Shown here one piece after another: positions 7,113 to 16,003 of a stretch of 40,652 nucleotides of DNA. The DNA lies in contig JBEVJT010000196.1 in NCBI GenBank assembly GCA_040510075.1, positions 1-40,652 of the forward strand, in the 5' to 3' direction. The translations under genes were made by a program, and so were the position numbers. The DNA is from VAZQ01 sp040510075 (lineage in GTDB: Bacteria > Pseudomonadota > Alphaproteobacteria > Rhizobiales > Xanthobacteraceae). Position 1 is the first letter of the stretch; every line of letters starts with the position of its first letter. Under the pieces are notes generated by a model. It did not search any database, had not been told where the DNA came from, and saw only the letters and a program-made list of their open reading frames with translations.

Positions 7113-9188
7113 TCACGTGCAGATGATCTTGAAATCAAGCGCCACACAGCCAAGGCCCTGCGCCAGCACGACAACGGGATTTAGATCGATTTCCTTTATT
7201 TGTGGGTTGTCGGCCCCGAGCCATGACAGGCGTTCGACCGCCTCAACAAGCGCGTCGCGGTCGAGGGGCCCACTGCCGCGATAACCGGACAGCAATCGCG
7301 AAAACCGGTTCTTGCCAATCAGCCGCTCGGCTTGCGCCCTGCTGAGCGGGGCCGGATGCATTTGCGGATCTCCCATGAGCTCCACAAGAATTCCTCCCCC
7401 ACTCACGGCGACGACCGGTCCAAATACCGGATCGCGCTTGAGGCCCAGGAAAACCTCGAAGCCGGCAATCATTTCCTGAACCAGCACTCCCTCGATGCGG
7501 GCCTCTGGGTAGCTCCGCAACGCATTCTGCACGACCGTTTCATAGGCATTTGCAACAGCCATTTTGCCCTCAACGCCAACGAGGACGGCGCCGATTTCGG
7601 TGCGGTGCGAGATATCCGGCGATGCAATCTTAAGGGCGACGGCTCGCTTTGTATCGGCCTGGAATTTCACTGCCTCGGCCGCCGATGTTGCCAGGACCTG
7701 GCGCGGAGTCCTGATCCCATACGCGGCGAGTGCCTCCGATTGCCGAGAAACAGTGTCAAAGCCGCCAGGTGTAGGCAGCGAGGCGGGACGCAAAAAGCTT
7801 AGATTCGCCAGCAGGACACGTCTTCCCTCGTCATAGACGAGGCGGCGCGCGAGCACCCTTGCCGAGCGCGCAGGGTCGGAGAAAACCGCGTAGGCTGCCT
7901 TGCGCAAAGAGGGAGCGATCGAATCTTCGGGCGCGACCCACGATACCGCAAACGGCTTCTTGGCCGTAGCGGCCACCTCGCCGAGTTCTTGCATGAGGAT
8001 CTTGCCTTCGCGCCAGATGAGGTTGACGCATAAAAGAGCAGCATCAAAGGCATTATGGCCGAGCACTTCTCTCAAGCAGTCCGCCATCAGCTTGCCATTG
8101 AGAGAGGCTCCGCCGGTCATATCCAGCGGGTTGTTCAGGGAAGCGAATTTCGGCAGCATGCCCGCCAGTTTATGCCGGAGATCATCTGGAAGCGGCGGCA
8201 CTTCAGCACCTGCGAGGGCCGCTGCATCTGCGGCCATAACACCCGCTCCACCCGAATGACTTAGAATGGCCAGACGCTTGCCGCGGCTTTCCGGAGTACG
8301 TTCGAGGATGCGCAGCAGATCGAGCAGGTTCTCGCCGTCTGTGGCGCGCAGGATGTTCAACGAATCGAAGAAGGACTGCGCAATCGCGTCGGATCCCACC
8401 AAGGCGCCGGTGTGAGAGCGGGCGGCAGCGGCACCCGCTTCCGTGCTCCCTACCTTCAAGATGAGAATAGGCTTGCCTGTTTGCGCTGCCCGGCGGGCAA
8501 GTTGCGCAAATCGCTCGCCGTTCCTGATGCTCTCGATATAACCGCAAAGAACGCGGACGTTCTCCTGGTCGAGCAAATAGTACCCGAAGTCGGAGAACTC
8601 GACGTCGATTTCGTTGCCGGAACTGACAAAATATCCAAACGAGATGCCCTCGATTTCTGCTTGCGCGAGCAGTGCCGTTCCGAAGGCACCGCTTTGCGAA
8701 ACGAGTGCCAGAGGCCCGTACGGGATTTGTGCCCGGTCGAAATACTGGCTGATGGTCGGAACCACGCCATTGGCGAGATTGGCCACGCCAACGGAATTGG
8801 GACCGACAACCGTCATCCCGCGGTCGCGCGCCGCGTCGAGGAGCTCGCGTTCGAGTTGCGCTCCCTCCGCATCGAGCTCCCCGAAACCGGAGGTCAGAAC
8901 GAGCGCGACCCTGACGTGGCCGACCGGAACTGCACGGATGGATTCAACAACCTGCTTCGCCGGCACGGCGAAAACCGCGACGTCCACCTGCATTTCGATA
9001 TCAGCGAGCGAGCGATAGCAGCGATGGCCGAGAAGATCATCGTAGTTCGGGTTAACCGGCAGCACCCTGCCCTTGTATCCGTGCTTGTTGAGAAATCGCA
9101 GCACGGTACCGCCGCCGAGCCGCTTGGGATCACTGGTCGCGCCGACGATGGCAATGGAGCCGGGGTTGAGCAGAGGCGACAGGTCCAT
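7113..9188 (-). CDS. NDP-forming acyl-CoA synthetase (acetate-CoA ligase family, fused alpha-beta)
   Basis: This 691-residue fused enzyme converts a carboxylic acid, CoA and ATP to acyl-CoA, ADP and phosphate. An N-terminal CoA-binding Rossmann domain (S-I-A-I-V-G-A-T) and succinyl-CoA-synthetase-like domains are followed by a C-terminal ATP-grasp domain. The alpha-side phosphohistidine motif S-H-T-G-A-L-V-G is present (His259), as is the ATP-grasp histidine in S-P-D-I-S-H-R-T (about residue 525). It lies between CT1 (22 bp upstream) and the pseudo-CT gene (9 bp downstream) in one operon, so it probably activates the acid handled by this pathway. The start ATG at 9188 gives the complete CoA-binding domain. 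The acyl substrate is unknown. Confidence 0.92.
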   Translation of the reverse strand: MDLSPLLNPGSIAIVGATSDPKRLGGGTVLRFLNKHGYKGRVLPVNPNYDDLLGHRCYRSLADIEMQVDVAVFAVPAKQVVESIRAVPVGHVRVALVLTSGFGELDAEGAQLERELLDAARDRGMTVVGPNSVGVANLANGVVPTISQYFDRAQIPYGPLALVSQSGAFGTALLAQAEIEGISFGYFVSSGNEIDVEFSDFGYYLLDQENVRVLCGYIESIRNGERFAQLARRAAQTGKPILILKVGSTEAGAAAARSHTGALVGSDAIAQSFFDSLNILRATDGENLLDLLRILERTPESRGKRLAILSHSGGAGVMAADAAALAGAEVPPLPDDLRHKLAGMLPKFASLNNPLDMTGGASLNGKLMADCLREVLGHNAFDAALLCVNLIWREGKILMQELGEVAATAKKPFAVSWVAPEDSIAPSLRKAAYAVFSDPARSARVLARRLVYDEGRRVLLANLSFLRPASLPTPGGFDTVSRQSEALAAYGIRTPRQVLATSAAEAVKFQADTKRAVALKIASPDISHRTEIGAVLVGVEGKMAVANAYETVVQNALRSYPEARIEGVLVQEMIAGFEVFLGLKRDPVFGPVVAVSGGGILVELMGDPQMHPAPLSRAQAERLIGKNRFSRLLSGYRGSGPLDRDALVEAVERLSWLGADNPQIKEIDLNPVVVLAQGLGCVALDFKIICT

Positions 9189-9210
9189 TCGAGTCGTAAT
9201 TTGAATCGAC

Positions 9211-10671
9211 CTAAACCGCGCCTTCGAAAACGAGGTCCGCGCGCTTTACGGTGATCCGGCCGCGAGCCGAAGGTCGCGCCTCCTTCAGGACGGATTTCAG
9301 GTCTTCCGGCGTCCTGTCCTCGTGAAGCTCGCTCGACCCTCGAACCACAAGCGGAGCAAGCTGGGAAGAGGAGTAGTAGGCCGCCAGCAGCAGGTCGCCG
9401 TTCGATTTGAAGGGACCCCGCTCGGCCTTCAGCTTCTCAATGCGCGGCGGGACCAGGGCTCCCGGCCGCTCGTGAACGGGATTGTTGATGCCCGACGTGC
9501 TGGCCACGCGGTCGAGGATTTTCGGCGCCACCTCGCCGGCTATCTCTCCATAATACCCCATCACATAGCGCGCGATTTCGTCCGGAATGGTCGCGTATCG
9601 CTCCCCCTGCACCACGTTGATGACCGCCTGCGTGATGACAAATTGAGCAAACGGGCTCACCAGAATCGGATAACCCAAATCTTCTCTCACATGCACCGCT
9701 TCCTCGAGCACTTCGCCGAGGCGGTGCTCCATCTGGAGGTCTCTGAGCTGGGAGCGCAGATTGGAGATCATGCCGCCGGGCACCTGGTGCTCGTAGAGGA
9801 AGGGGTCGTAGCGGCGAGGGACGCCGACCGGCATGTCATTGTCCTGCGCAACCCGGTTGAAGTACGCCTCCATGCGCGCAAGTCCCGCGTCATCGAGATC
9901 GACCTGATAGCCGAGCTCACGCAGACGCCCCGCAACAAACCCGACCTCCGGAAGCGCATCGCTCGACGCGAGCGGACGCACTCCGGTATGGACGATGTCA
10001 GCGCCGAGCTTGACGGAATCGACCAGAGACAGCTCGCCAAGTCCTGACCGGCAGTGCGTGTGCACCTCGAGCGGCACGTTGCCGGCGGCCTCTCGGAGCG
10101 CGGGCAGGAGGGTGGTTACGCGCTCCGGTGTCAGGAGACCGCTCGGATCCTTGAGACCGATTGAATCGACCCCGAGCGCCACAATCTCGCGGGCCTTTCT
10201 GGAATAGTACGTGTCGGTATGAACCGGGCTTACGGTGTAGACGACCTGACCGCTGATAAACAGTCCAACATCCTTTGCCGTGCGGATGGACAGCTCGATG
10301 TTGCGGATATCGTTCAGGGCGTCATAGCAGGTGTACCGCTTAATCCCGCTTGCAGCGCAGTGACGGATTGTGAGATCAACGATGTCGTCGGGGAAGAATT
10401 CGAAAGTGAACAGGCTTTGGCCCCGAGTCCAGACGTTCAACGGCGTGCGCGGGCAGCGTTCCGCGGCAAGGCGCATGCGCTCCCACGGGTTTTCACACAG
10501 GTAGCGCACGCAGACGTCGAAGACGGCGCCGCCTACGAGATCGATCCAGTCGAAGCCGATCCGATCCATCTCCGGCAGGTAGGGCAGAAACATGTGGTTC
10601 CGCATTCGCGTCGCCCACAACGACTGCTGCCCGTCCCGTACTGTGGTGTCGATGAACTTGATGCGTTTCAT
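9211..10671 (-). CDS. biotin-dependent carboxyltransferase subunit (OadA/PycB/5S-like), CT1
   Basis: This 486-residue protein has the PYC/OADA carboxyltransferase TIM barrel with an intact site: F-I-D-T-T-V-R-D-G-Q-Q-S (Asp8), G-L-K-D-P-S-G (Lys174, the carboxylated metal ligand) and V-H-T-H-C-R-S-G (His204, His206). The C-terminal conserved carboxylase region includes Y-E-H-Q-V-P-G-G-M. The barrel moves CO2 between biotin and a 2-oxo acid such as pyruvate or oxaloacetate. There is no fused biotin domain, so the carrier must be separate; BCCP1 in the same operon fits. Longer in-frame starts up to 10854 run through a palindromic repeat and are rejected. The reaction direction and acceptor are not decided by the sequence, and no biotin carboxylase is nearby. 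Confidence 0.92.
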   Translation of the reverse strand: MKRIKFIDTTVRDGQQSLWATRMRNHMFLPYLPEMDRIGFDWIDLVGGAVFDVCVRYLCENPWERMRLAAERCPRTPLNVWTRGQSLFTFEFFPDDIVDLTIRHCAASGIKRYTCYDALNDIRNIELSIRTAKDVGLFISGQVVYTVSPVHTDTYYSRKAREIVALGVDSIGLKDPSGLLTPERVTTLLPALREAAGNVPLEVHTHCRSGLGELSLVDSVKLGADIVHTGVRPLASSDALPEVGFVAGRLRELGYQVDLDDAGLARMEAYFNRVAQDNDMPVGVPRRYDPFLYEHQVPGGMISNLRSQLRDLQMEHRLGEVLEEAVHVREDLGYPILVSPFAQFVITQAVINVVQGERYATIPDEIARYVMGYYGEIAGEVAPKILDRVASTSGINNPVHERPGALVPPRIEKLKAERGPFKSNGDLLLAAYYSSSQLAPLVVRGSSELHEDRTPEDLKSVLKEARPSARGRITVKRADLVFEGAV

Positions 10672-10693
10672 GGCGCAACTTTCTGCCAGCTCG

Positions 10694-10868
10694 TGTCCTG
10701 GGCGCAGCGCCATATGAAGCGCCTCTTCGGCGCGGAGTGGTGCGCTGCATAACCGGGACCGCCAAGGAATGTATGTTTTTGTGCGGTCCCGGAGCCGCAG
10801 TGCACCGCGCCCGCCATCTGGAAAGATCGAGCAAGCGGAGGGGGCGCGCTGCACTGCATCCGGGACAC
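10694..10868. repeat. compound palindromic repeat between SDR and CT1 genes
   Basis: The 210-bp gap between the SDR stop and the CT1 start is filled by nested inverted repeats. GCAGCGC (10704-10710) pairs with GCGCTGC (10742-10748). CCGGGACCGC (10753-10762) pairs perfectly with GCGGTCCCGG (10783-10792). GCAGTGCACCGCGCCC (10797-10812) pairs with 10842-10857 with one mismatch. The outer GTGTCC and GGACAC lie at 10694 and 10863. The pattern resembles dispersed intergenic palindromes of Bradyrhizobium-type genomes. In RNA it would form several strong hairpins inside the operon leader of CT1. Confidence 0.75.
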
Positions 10869-10881
10869 GCTCAGTAATCCG

Positions 10882-11637
10882 TCATACGGTCAGATAGCCG
10901 CCATCGACCGGAAGGGTGGTACCGGTGATATAGCCGGCTTGTTCGGAAACGAAAAACAGCACGGCGGCCGCAATATCCTCCCGCCGAGCGAGGCGCCCCA
11001 TCGGGATTTTCCGCAACGCGCCTTCCAGAAAATGCGGCAGGTGTTCCCGCGTCATGTTGGTTTCCGCCAGGCCTGGAGCAATGGCGTTGACGGTAACACC
11101 CATCGGGGCCCACTCACGCGCGAGTCCCATGGTCAGCGCTACAACGCCCGCTTTGGAAACACCGTACAAGGTGTTGCCGATCACCCCTCCCCCACGCATC
11201 GCCGACACCGAAGCAATGTTGACGATGCGTCCCCAGCGGTGGCGTGCCATGGCAGCAACTGCGGCACGCGAGGTGTCGATGACGGCAGCGAGATTGACTC
11301 GGGAAACCTCATCCCAATCAGAAGGCCCGGATGCGAGAACCGTTCCAACTTTTAGGATGCCAGCGTTATTGACGAGAATGCCGAGGCGGCCGTGCTGGCG
11401 CACAATCGCGTCGATAGCGCCTTCAATGCTGCGTGCATCGCTCACGTCGAGTTGAACCGCGGTTTGATGTCGCCCCAGCTGGGAACACAACGCCGCTGTC
11501 TCTTGTGCGGCGGAAAGCGCTACATCGCTGGGCACAATCGTGCACTGCTCGGAGGCCAATGCGATTGCAATCGCGCGGCCAAGACCACGTCCTGCGCCGG
11601 TAACAAGGCCGATTTTTCCCCCAATCCCCAGATCCAT
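10882..11637 (-). CDS. short-chain dehydrogenase/reductase (SDR), 3-oxoacyl-ACP-reductase type
   Basis: This 251-residue classical SDR has the NAD(P)-binding T-G-A-G-R-G-L-G near the N terminus, L-V-N-N-A-G-I in the middle, a catalytic serine in N-I-A-S-V-S, Y-G-V-S-K-A-G with the Tyr-Lys pair, and a C-terminal G-Y-I-T-G-T-T-L-P-V-D-G-G. It probably oxidises or reduces a hydroxy/keto acid or its CoA ester. The ATG at 11637 is chosen because it gives the normal length, with GGGAGG 11 bases upstream; upstream in-frame codons to 11781 would run into the divergent ABC gene. It could head the minus-strand operon that continues with CT1, although the 210-bp repeat between them may separate the two. 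The substrate is unknown. Confidence 0.92.
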   Translation of the reverse strand: MDLGIGGKIGLVTGAGRGLGRAIAIALASEQCTIVPSDVALSAAQETAALCSQLGRHQTAVQLDVSDARSIEGAIDAIVRQHGRLGILVNNAGILKVGTVLASGPSDWDEVSRVNLAAVIDTSRAAVAAMARHRWGRIVNIASVSAMRGGGVIGNTLYGVSKAGVVALTMGLAREWAPMGVTVNAIAPGLAETNMTREHLPHFLEGALRKIPMGRLARREDIAAAVLFFVSEQAGYITGTTLPVDGGYLTV

Positions 11638-11779
11638 CTGGCTATCAACCTCCCGGCGCGGAAACCGCTGCATCATAAGCAATGTAAGTCTTATACGAAT
11701 AGGAAACTGCAATTGACACTGCACGGCTTCCATAGGACTAATGGGGCGCAAACAACATAAAAATCGCGAGGGAGACGCC
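11638..11779. promoter_or_regulatory. divergent promoter region between SDR and ABC importer
   Basis: This 142-bp region separates two divergent starts. TTGACA at 11713-11718 reads toward the ABC operon, but no good -10 box sits at 17 bases (GACTAA at 11736). The TTGACA lies inside an imperfect palindrome (TGCAATTGACACTGCA, 11709-11724), which could be an operator. These are motif observations only. Confidence 0.3.
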
Positions 11780-13147
11780 ATGACTTCTTCTGGACCGAAG
11801 AGTCAATCGCCTGCAAAGCCGGATAAAACTTTTGCTCAACTAGGCCGGCGCGAGTTTCTTGCCTCCACGGCCAACGTGCTCGGCACTTTTGCCCTGGGCA
11901 ACGTTGCCGCGCTCGGCATTGCGAAAGCCGAAGGGCCTGCGGGCGCAGCCAAATTCACCGATTGGGGATGGCCGCAGCCCTATGAGCAGATTTCCCCCAA
12001 GTCGAAGCAATGGCTCGAGAGCAAGGGCTGGTGGCCGCTGAGTGCCGCATGGATCGTCGTCTGGTCCGGACAGGAGATGATCGGTAGTGTTTTGCAGAAT
12101 GAGAAATTACTGGAGAAACGCGGCATCGAGATGAAGTGGCAAACCTTCGTCGCCGCCGGCTTCTCCAACGAGGCGTTCATTCCCGGGCGCATTCAGCTCG
12201 CCAGCACAGGCGGCCTGGGAGTCCTTGCGTTGCTGAGCAACAAGGTTCCGACCCGCGCGCTCGCGGTCCACTCCCCGGCGATTACCCACGCAGCGACGGT
12301 CCCGCTCGACTCGCCGCTCAAAAGCCTCTCTGATCTCAAAGGCGCCAAGGTCCTGAAGCGGCCAGCAATCGTAGGCACCACGACCGGCTCAACAAATCAC
12401 TTCGCCTTCATTGCCGCTGCACACTATCTGGGTCTCACCGAAAACCAGGACTTCACGCTTCGCAGCACGCCGCCCGGCGATCTCGCGACCGGTCCGAAAG
12501 GCATCGACGTCTATACGATCTGGGAGCCCCACGTTTCCTATTCGACGGACGTCTTGAAAGTCACGCGCCTGCTCGAGAGCCTCGATCCGTATTACATCTA
12601 TAGCGGGTACTACTATGCGCGCCAGGAGATCGAGGACAATGCTCCCGACGTCGTGCAACTGTTGACCGACGCGTTCATAGAAGCGGTGTTATGGGCGAAG
12701 GCGAACCCGGATAAAGCCGTCGATTTGGTGATGAGTCATCCCGCTTACGGCCGACTCAATCGTGACCTCATCAAAAAGATGTCCGAACGCTACCTGTTCT
12801 GGCCCAAACCGACCGTCTACTACCCCTTTGACGACATCAACGGCATTTGGCCGAAAGAAGAGGCGCGCATCAGCGACTGGGCATTCGAAACCGGGGCGGC
12901 CAAGAACAAAGTGACCGCCACGGACTGGCTGAATGTGCGCCGGACCAGTTACATGCGCACGACATTCGACAAGCTTGGCTGGAAGGTTCCTGCCCGGCCT
13001 CCGTTCCTGCCGCAGGATTTTGGGGGAGTAGGCAATCTGCCTTACAAACCCTACGCAGCAGCGCTGCTCCATGGCCCGGTCGCGTTCCCCGAGGCCGGCG
13101 AGCTGACCAAGCCCTGGACCTTCATGGGTAAGACCTACGAGCCATGA
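11780..13147 (+). CDS. ABC transporter substrate-binding protein, nitrate/sulfonate/taurine (NMT1-like) type, Tat-exported
   Basis: This 455-residue periplasmic binding protein begins at the ATG at 11780 with GAGGGAG upstream. The N terminus has a Tat signal: a polar region, then G-R-R-E-F-L-A-S and a hydrophobic stretch ending near A-K-A-E-G (about residue 51). The body has the two-lobed NMT1/SsuA pattern, with A-S-T-G-G-L-G-V in the first lobe and K-G-A-K-V-L-K-R-P-A-I-V-G-T-T-T-G-S-T at the hinge region. It is longer than typical SsuA or TauA (about 320), with an extra C-terminal third. Its TGA overlaps the permease ATG by 4 bp (A-T-G-A). The ligand is not readable; family members bind alkanesulfonates, nitrate, thiamine precursors or aromatic acids. 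Confidence 0.88.
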   Translation: MTSSGPKSQSPAKPDKTFAQLGRREFLASTANVLGTFALGNVAALGIAKAEGPAGAAKFTDWGWPQPYEQISPKSKQWLESKGWWPLSAAWIVVWSGQEMIGSVLQNEKLLEKRGIEMKWQTFVAAGFSNEAFIPGRIQLASTGGLGVLALLSNKVPTRALAVHSPAITHAATVPLDSPLKSLSDLKGAKVLKRPAIVGTTTGSTNHFAFIAAAHYLGLTENQDFTLRSTPPGDLATGPKGIDVYTIWEPHVSYSTDVLKVTRLLESLDPYYIYSGYYYARQEIEDNAPDVVQLLTDAFIEAVLWAKANPDKAVDLVMSHPAYGRLNRDLIKKMSERYLFWPKPTVYYPFDDINGIWPKEEARISDWAFETGAAKNKVTATDWLNVRRTSYMRTTFDKLGWKVPARPPFLPQDFGGVGNLPYKPYAAALLHGPVAFPEAGELTKPWTFMGKTYEP

Positions 13148-14016
13148 CGAGCGTTGCCCCCTATCCGCAAACCGCGGGTGGCGGCGAGGCAGTAGCGCCA
13201 GAAGTAGTTCTTGCCGCTTCCATGGTGCCGCCGCCCCGGCCGCGGTGGATGCGGATCGTCGGCGAGCTGTCACACCTCTGGCTGCTTCTGGTCCTTATTG
13301 TCGTATGGGAGTTTGCCAGCCGCTTTGGGCAGAGCATCAATCCACAACTCGACGTGATGCTGCCGCCGCCCACGGCCGTGTTCTCGGCTGCGCAGGATCT
13401 CTGGGCGCGCGGCGTCCTGATCACGCACATTGTGGACAGTCTTCGTCGGGTTCTCATTGCCGTCGGAACCGCTGCCCTGCTCGGCATACCTCTCGGCCTC
13501 GCCATGGGCTGGTTCGAAAAGTTTCGAACGGCGGTCGATCCGGTGATCGAATTTATTCGTCCTATCCCGCCTCTGGCGTGGATTCCATTGAGCATTCTTT
13601 GGTTTGGGATCGGCGACACGCAGATCGAGTACATTATCTTTCTGGCCGCCTTTTTTCCGGTCGTGCTCAATTCCAGGGCGGGTGCGCGCGATATCGACAC
13701 CTATCTGGTCCGGGCGGGGCTCAGCCTGGGCGCCACACCGCGTGATCTCTTCTTCACTGTAATCCTTCCTGGCGCGTTGCCGAATATCTTTACCGGGCTA
13801 CGTGTTGCTCTGGGTATCGGCTGGATGGCCTTGGTGGCGGGCGAGTTGGTCGCAGCGCCGAGCGGGCTTGGATATCTGATCAACAATGCGCGCACGCTGT
13901 TCCGCAGCGACTACATTCTGCTCGGCATGGTGTTGATCGGCGCGCTGGGGTTGATACTTGACTACATCATGCGTCAGCTGATCCGCCTGCTCATGCCTTG
14001 GCACAAAGGCCAATAG
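13144..14016 (+). CDS. ABC transporter permease, SsuC/TauC type
   Basis: This 290-residue inner-membrane permease has about six transmembrane segments. The binding-protein-dependent transport motif with the conserved glycine lies near G-A-T-P-R-D-L-F-F-T-V-I-L-P-G-A-L-P-N-I (about residues 197-216), the EAA-loop region that contacts the ATPase. The long soluble N terminus (about 40 residues) is proline-rich. It follows the binding-protein gene with a 4-bp overlap and precedes the ATPase by 19 bp, forming a complete three-gene importer. A single permease gene implies a homodimer in the membrane. Confidence 0.93.
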   Translation: MTSVAPYPQTAGGGEAVAPEVVLAASMVPPPRPRWMRIVGELSHLWLLLVLIVVWEFASRFGQSINPQLDVMLPPPTAVFSAAQDLWARGVLITHIVDSLRRVLIAVGTAALLGIPLGLAMGWFEKFRTAVDPVIEFIRPIPPLAWIPLSILWFGIGDTQIEYIIFLAAFFPVVLNSRAGARDIDTYLVRAGLSLGATPRDLFFTVILPGALPNIFTGLRVALGIGWMALVAGELVAAPSGLGYLINNARTLFRSDYILLGMVLIGALGLILDYIMRQLIRLLMPWHKGQ

Positions 14017-14035
14017 TTCGGCCTCGAGGAGCCGA

Positions 14036-14815
14036 ATGGCCCAGGTTGACGTTTCACACGTAAGTAAGGTGCACATCTCGGCGCAGGGCGAACCGCTGCT
14101 TGCGCTTCATGACGTAAGTTTTCAGGTTGAGAAGAACGAGTTCTTCTCGATCGTGGGGCCGAGTGGTTGCGGCAAGACGACTTTGCTCAATCTGCTCGCC
14201 GGCTTCGAGCAGCCGACGCGCGGCGACCTGCGTGTCAGCGGAAAGACGATCTCGCGACCGGGCTGGGAGCGCGCAGTCGTGTTCCAGGAATATGCGCTCT
14301 TTCCATGGTATACCGTAAAAGAGAACGTTCGCTATGGCTTGCGGCGCAAACGGCTGCCTGAGGCAGAGCAGCGGCGCATGGTCGATCACTACATCCGGCT
14401 TGTAGGGTTGCGCGGCTTTGAAACGCGGTACCCGAGAGAACTTTCCGGAGGCATGCGGCAGCGTGTCAGCATTGCCCGGGCGCTCGCCGTCAACCCTTCA
14501 ATCCTCCTGATGGACGAGCCATTCGCCTCGCTCGATGTCCAGACGAGAGAGTATATGCAGGATGAGCTGCTCAAGATTTGGCAGCGAGAACGCCAGACGG
14601 TGATTTTCGTCACCCACAGCATCGACGAGGCGATCAAGCTTTCGGATCGGATCGCCATCATGACGCAGCGGCCAGGACGCGTTGATGAAATAAAAACGGT
14701 CGAGTTTGCACGACCCCGCGATCCGGAGAACCCGGCTATGGTACACCTCGCAGCCGAGGTCAAACGCTGGCTGCAGCGACAGATATCCGAGAGCGAGCGC
14801 GCAGCAGCGCAGTGA
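14036..14815 (+). CDS. ABC transporter ATP-binding protein, SsuB/TauB type
   Basis: This 259-residue ATPase has Walker A G-P-S-G-C-G-K-T-T (about 40-48), Q-loop V-F-Q-E-Y-A-L-F-P-W, signature L-S-G-G-M-R-Q-R, Walker B I-L-L-M-D-E-P-F-A-S-L-D and the H-loop T-H-S-I-D-E-A. The F-P-W-Y-T-V stretch after the Q-loop is typical of the nitrate/sulfonate/taurine subfamily and agrees with the upstream permease and binding protein. GAGGAG lies 5 bases before the ATG at 14036. It powers import by the preceding two gene products. Confidence 0.94.
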   Translation: MAQVDVSHVSKVHISAQGEPLLALHDVSFQVEKNEFFSIVGPSGCGKTTLLNLLAGFEQPTRGDLRVSGKTISRPGWERAVVFQEYALFPWYTVKENVRYGLRRKRLPEAEQRRMVDHYIRLVGLRGFETRYPRELSGGMRQRVSIARALAVNPSILLMDEPFASLDVQTREYMQDELLKIWQRERQTVIFVTHSIDEAIKLSDRIAIMTQRPGRVDEIKTVEFARPRDPENPAMVHLAAEVKRWLQRQISESERAAAQ

Positions 14816-14914
14816 GCCGATGCCCTGGGCTAGCGAGGTCGGCGAAGCGGACAGGACGCGGCGACCGAGCCGCGCATCCGGCGCTCATCGTAACCACCCA
14901 TCGATCGACCGCAT

Positions 14915-15904
14915 ATGAGGGCAATGCGCATCCACGCGTTTGGCGGTCCCGAGGTGGTGATCGAGGACGAGCTGCCGGTTCCAGTCGCCGGGCAAGGCGA
15001 AGTGCTCATCAAGCTCGAATTCGCGGGCGTCAATTTCATCGACGTTTACCTGCGCAATGGCACCTATCGGCGTTCACATACTTATGTGACGCCGCTTCCG
15101 ATGACGCTCGGCATGGAGGGTGCCGGCAAAGTCTCGGCGCTAGGTCCGGGCGTCGAGCATGTCGGCGTGGGCGATCGTGTCGCCTATGGACTCGCGCGAG
15201 GATCCTACGCCGAATATGCGGTGGTCCCCGAGATGAAGGTCGTCCGCATCCCGGCTGGCCTTTCGAGCGAGGTCGCAGCAGCCCTGCTGTTTCAGGGAGC
15301 AACCGCGCATTATCTTGCGAGCTCCGCATTCAAGCTCGCGCCAGGGCATGTGTGCCTCGTGCATGCGGGCGCAGGCGGGGTCGGACAGATCCTGATCCAG
15401 TTCGCAAAACGCAGGGGTGCGCGCGTGATCGCAACCGTGGGCACACCCGAGAAGGCTGAAATTGCGAAGACGCGCGGGGCTGACGCAGCCATTCTCTATC
15501 GCGAAACCGATTTCCGCGAAGAGGTGATGCGGCTCACTTCGGGGGAAGGTGTGGACGTCGTTTACGATTCAGTCGGACGCGATACACTGCCGCGCAGCCT
15601 GCGTTCGCTGAAGCGGCGCGGCACTTGCGTCAATTTCGGTGCAAGCTCCGGTCAGCCTGCACCGGTCGAAGTTCTTGAGCTGGCGGAAGCGGGCTCGGTC
15701 TTTCTCACGCGGCCACACCTTGCCGATTACATGGCATCCCGGGAGGAAATTGCCTGGCGTGCGAACGATCTCTTCGAGGCATATAGGGAAGGCCACATCG
15801 AGGTTGCGATTGAACGCTGCTTTCCTCTGAACGCCGCAAGCGAGGCGCACCGACTCCTGGAAGGCCGCGGCACGCGCGGCAAAATTCTTCTGCGGGTTGG
15901 ATAG
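14915..15904 (+). CDS. zinc-free quinone oxidoreductase-like alcohol dehydrogenase (QOR family)
   Basis: This 329-residue medium-chain dehydrogenase of the NADPH:quinone reductase branch has G-V-N-F-I-D-V-Y-L-R-N-G near residue 37, the nucleotide-binding H-A-G-A-G-G-V-G-Q (about 149-157), and D-V-V-Y-D-S-V-G-R after the Rossmann fold. The cysteine and histidine ligands of zinc alcohol dehydrogenases are absent. Such enzymes reduce quinones or enoyl and other activated double bonds with NAD(P)H. The ATG at 14915 has no clear ribosome site; the ATG at 14924 would remove three residues. It lies about 100 bp after the ABC ATPase and may be co-transcribed, and it converges on the B12 mutase operon with a palindromic repeat between. 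No pathway role can be fixed. Confidence 0.88.
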   Translation: MRAMRIHAFGGPEVVIEDELPVPVAGQGEVLIKLEFAGVNFIDVYLRNGTYRRSHTYVTPLPMTLGMEGAGKVSALGPGVEHVGVGDRVAYGLARGSYAEYAVVPEMKVVRIPAGLSSEVAAALLFQGATAHYLASSAFKLAPGHVCLVHAGAGGVGQILIQFAKRRGARVIATVGTPEKAEIAKTRGADAAILYRETDFREEVMRLTSGEGVDVVYDSVGRDTLPRSLRSLKRRGTCVNFGASSGQPAPVEVLELAEAGSVFLTRPHLADYMASREEIAWRANDLFEAYREGHIEVAIERCFPLNAASEAHRLLEGRGTRGKILLRVG

Positions 15905-15911
15905 TTAATCG

Positions 15912-15980
15912 CCGTCATTCCGGTCGAGAACCGAAGGGCCGAGAGCCTTCGCTTTGCTATGCGGCGCCCTGGAATGACGG
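15912..15980. repeat. dispersed palindromic repeat, copy 1 (short form)
   Basis: This 69-bp element starts CGTCATTCCGG and ends CTGGAATGACGG, so its ends are inverted copies. The centre holds GAGAACCGAAGG. It fills the space between the convergent QOR and glutamate-mutase-like genes and could fold as a hairpin ending both transcripts. The same end sequences occur at 33843-34029 and 36329-36430. Confidence 0.8.
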
Positions 15981-16003
15981 TGCAGCCTAAAACCAAGCCG
16001 CCG

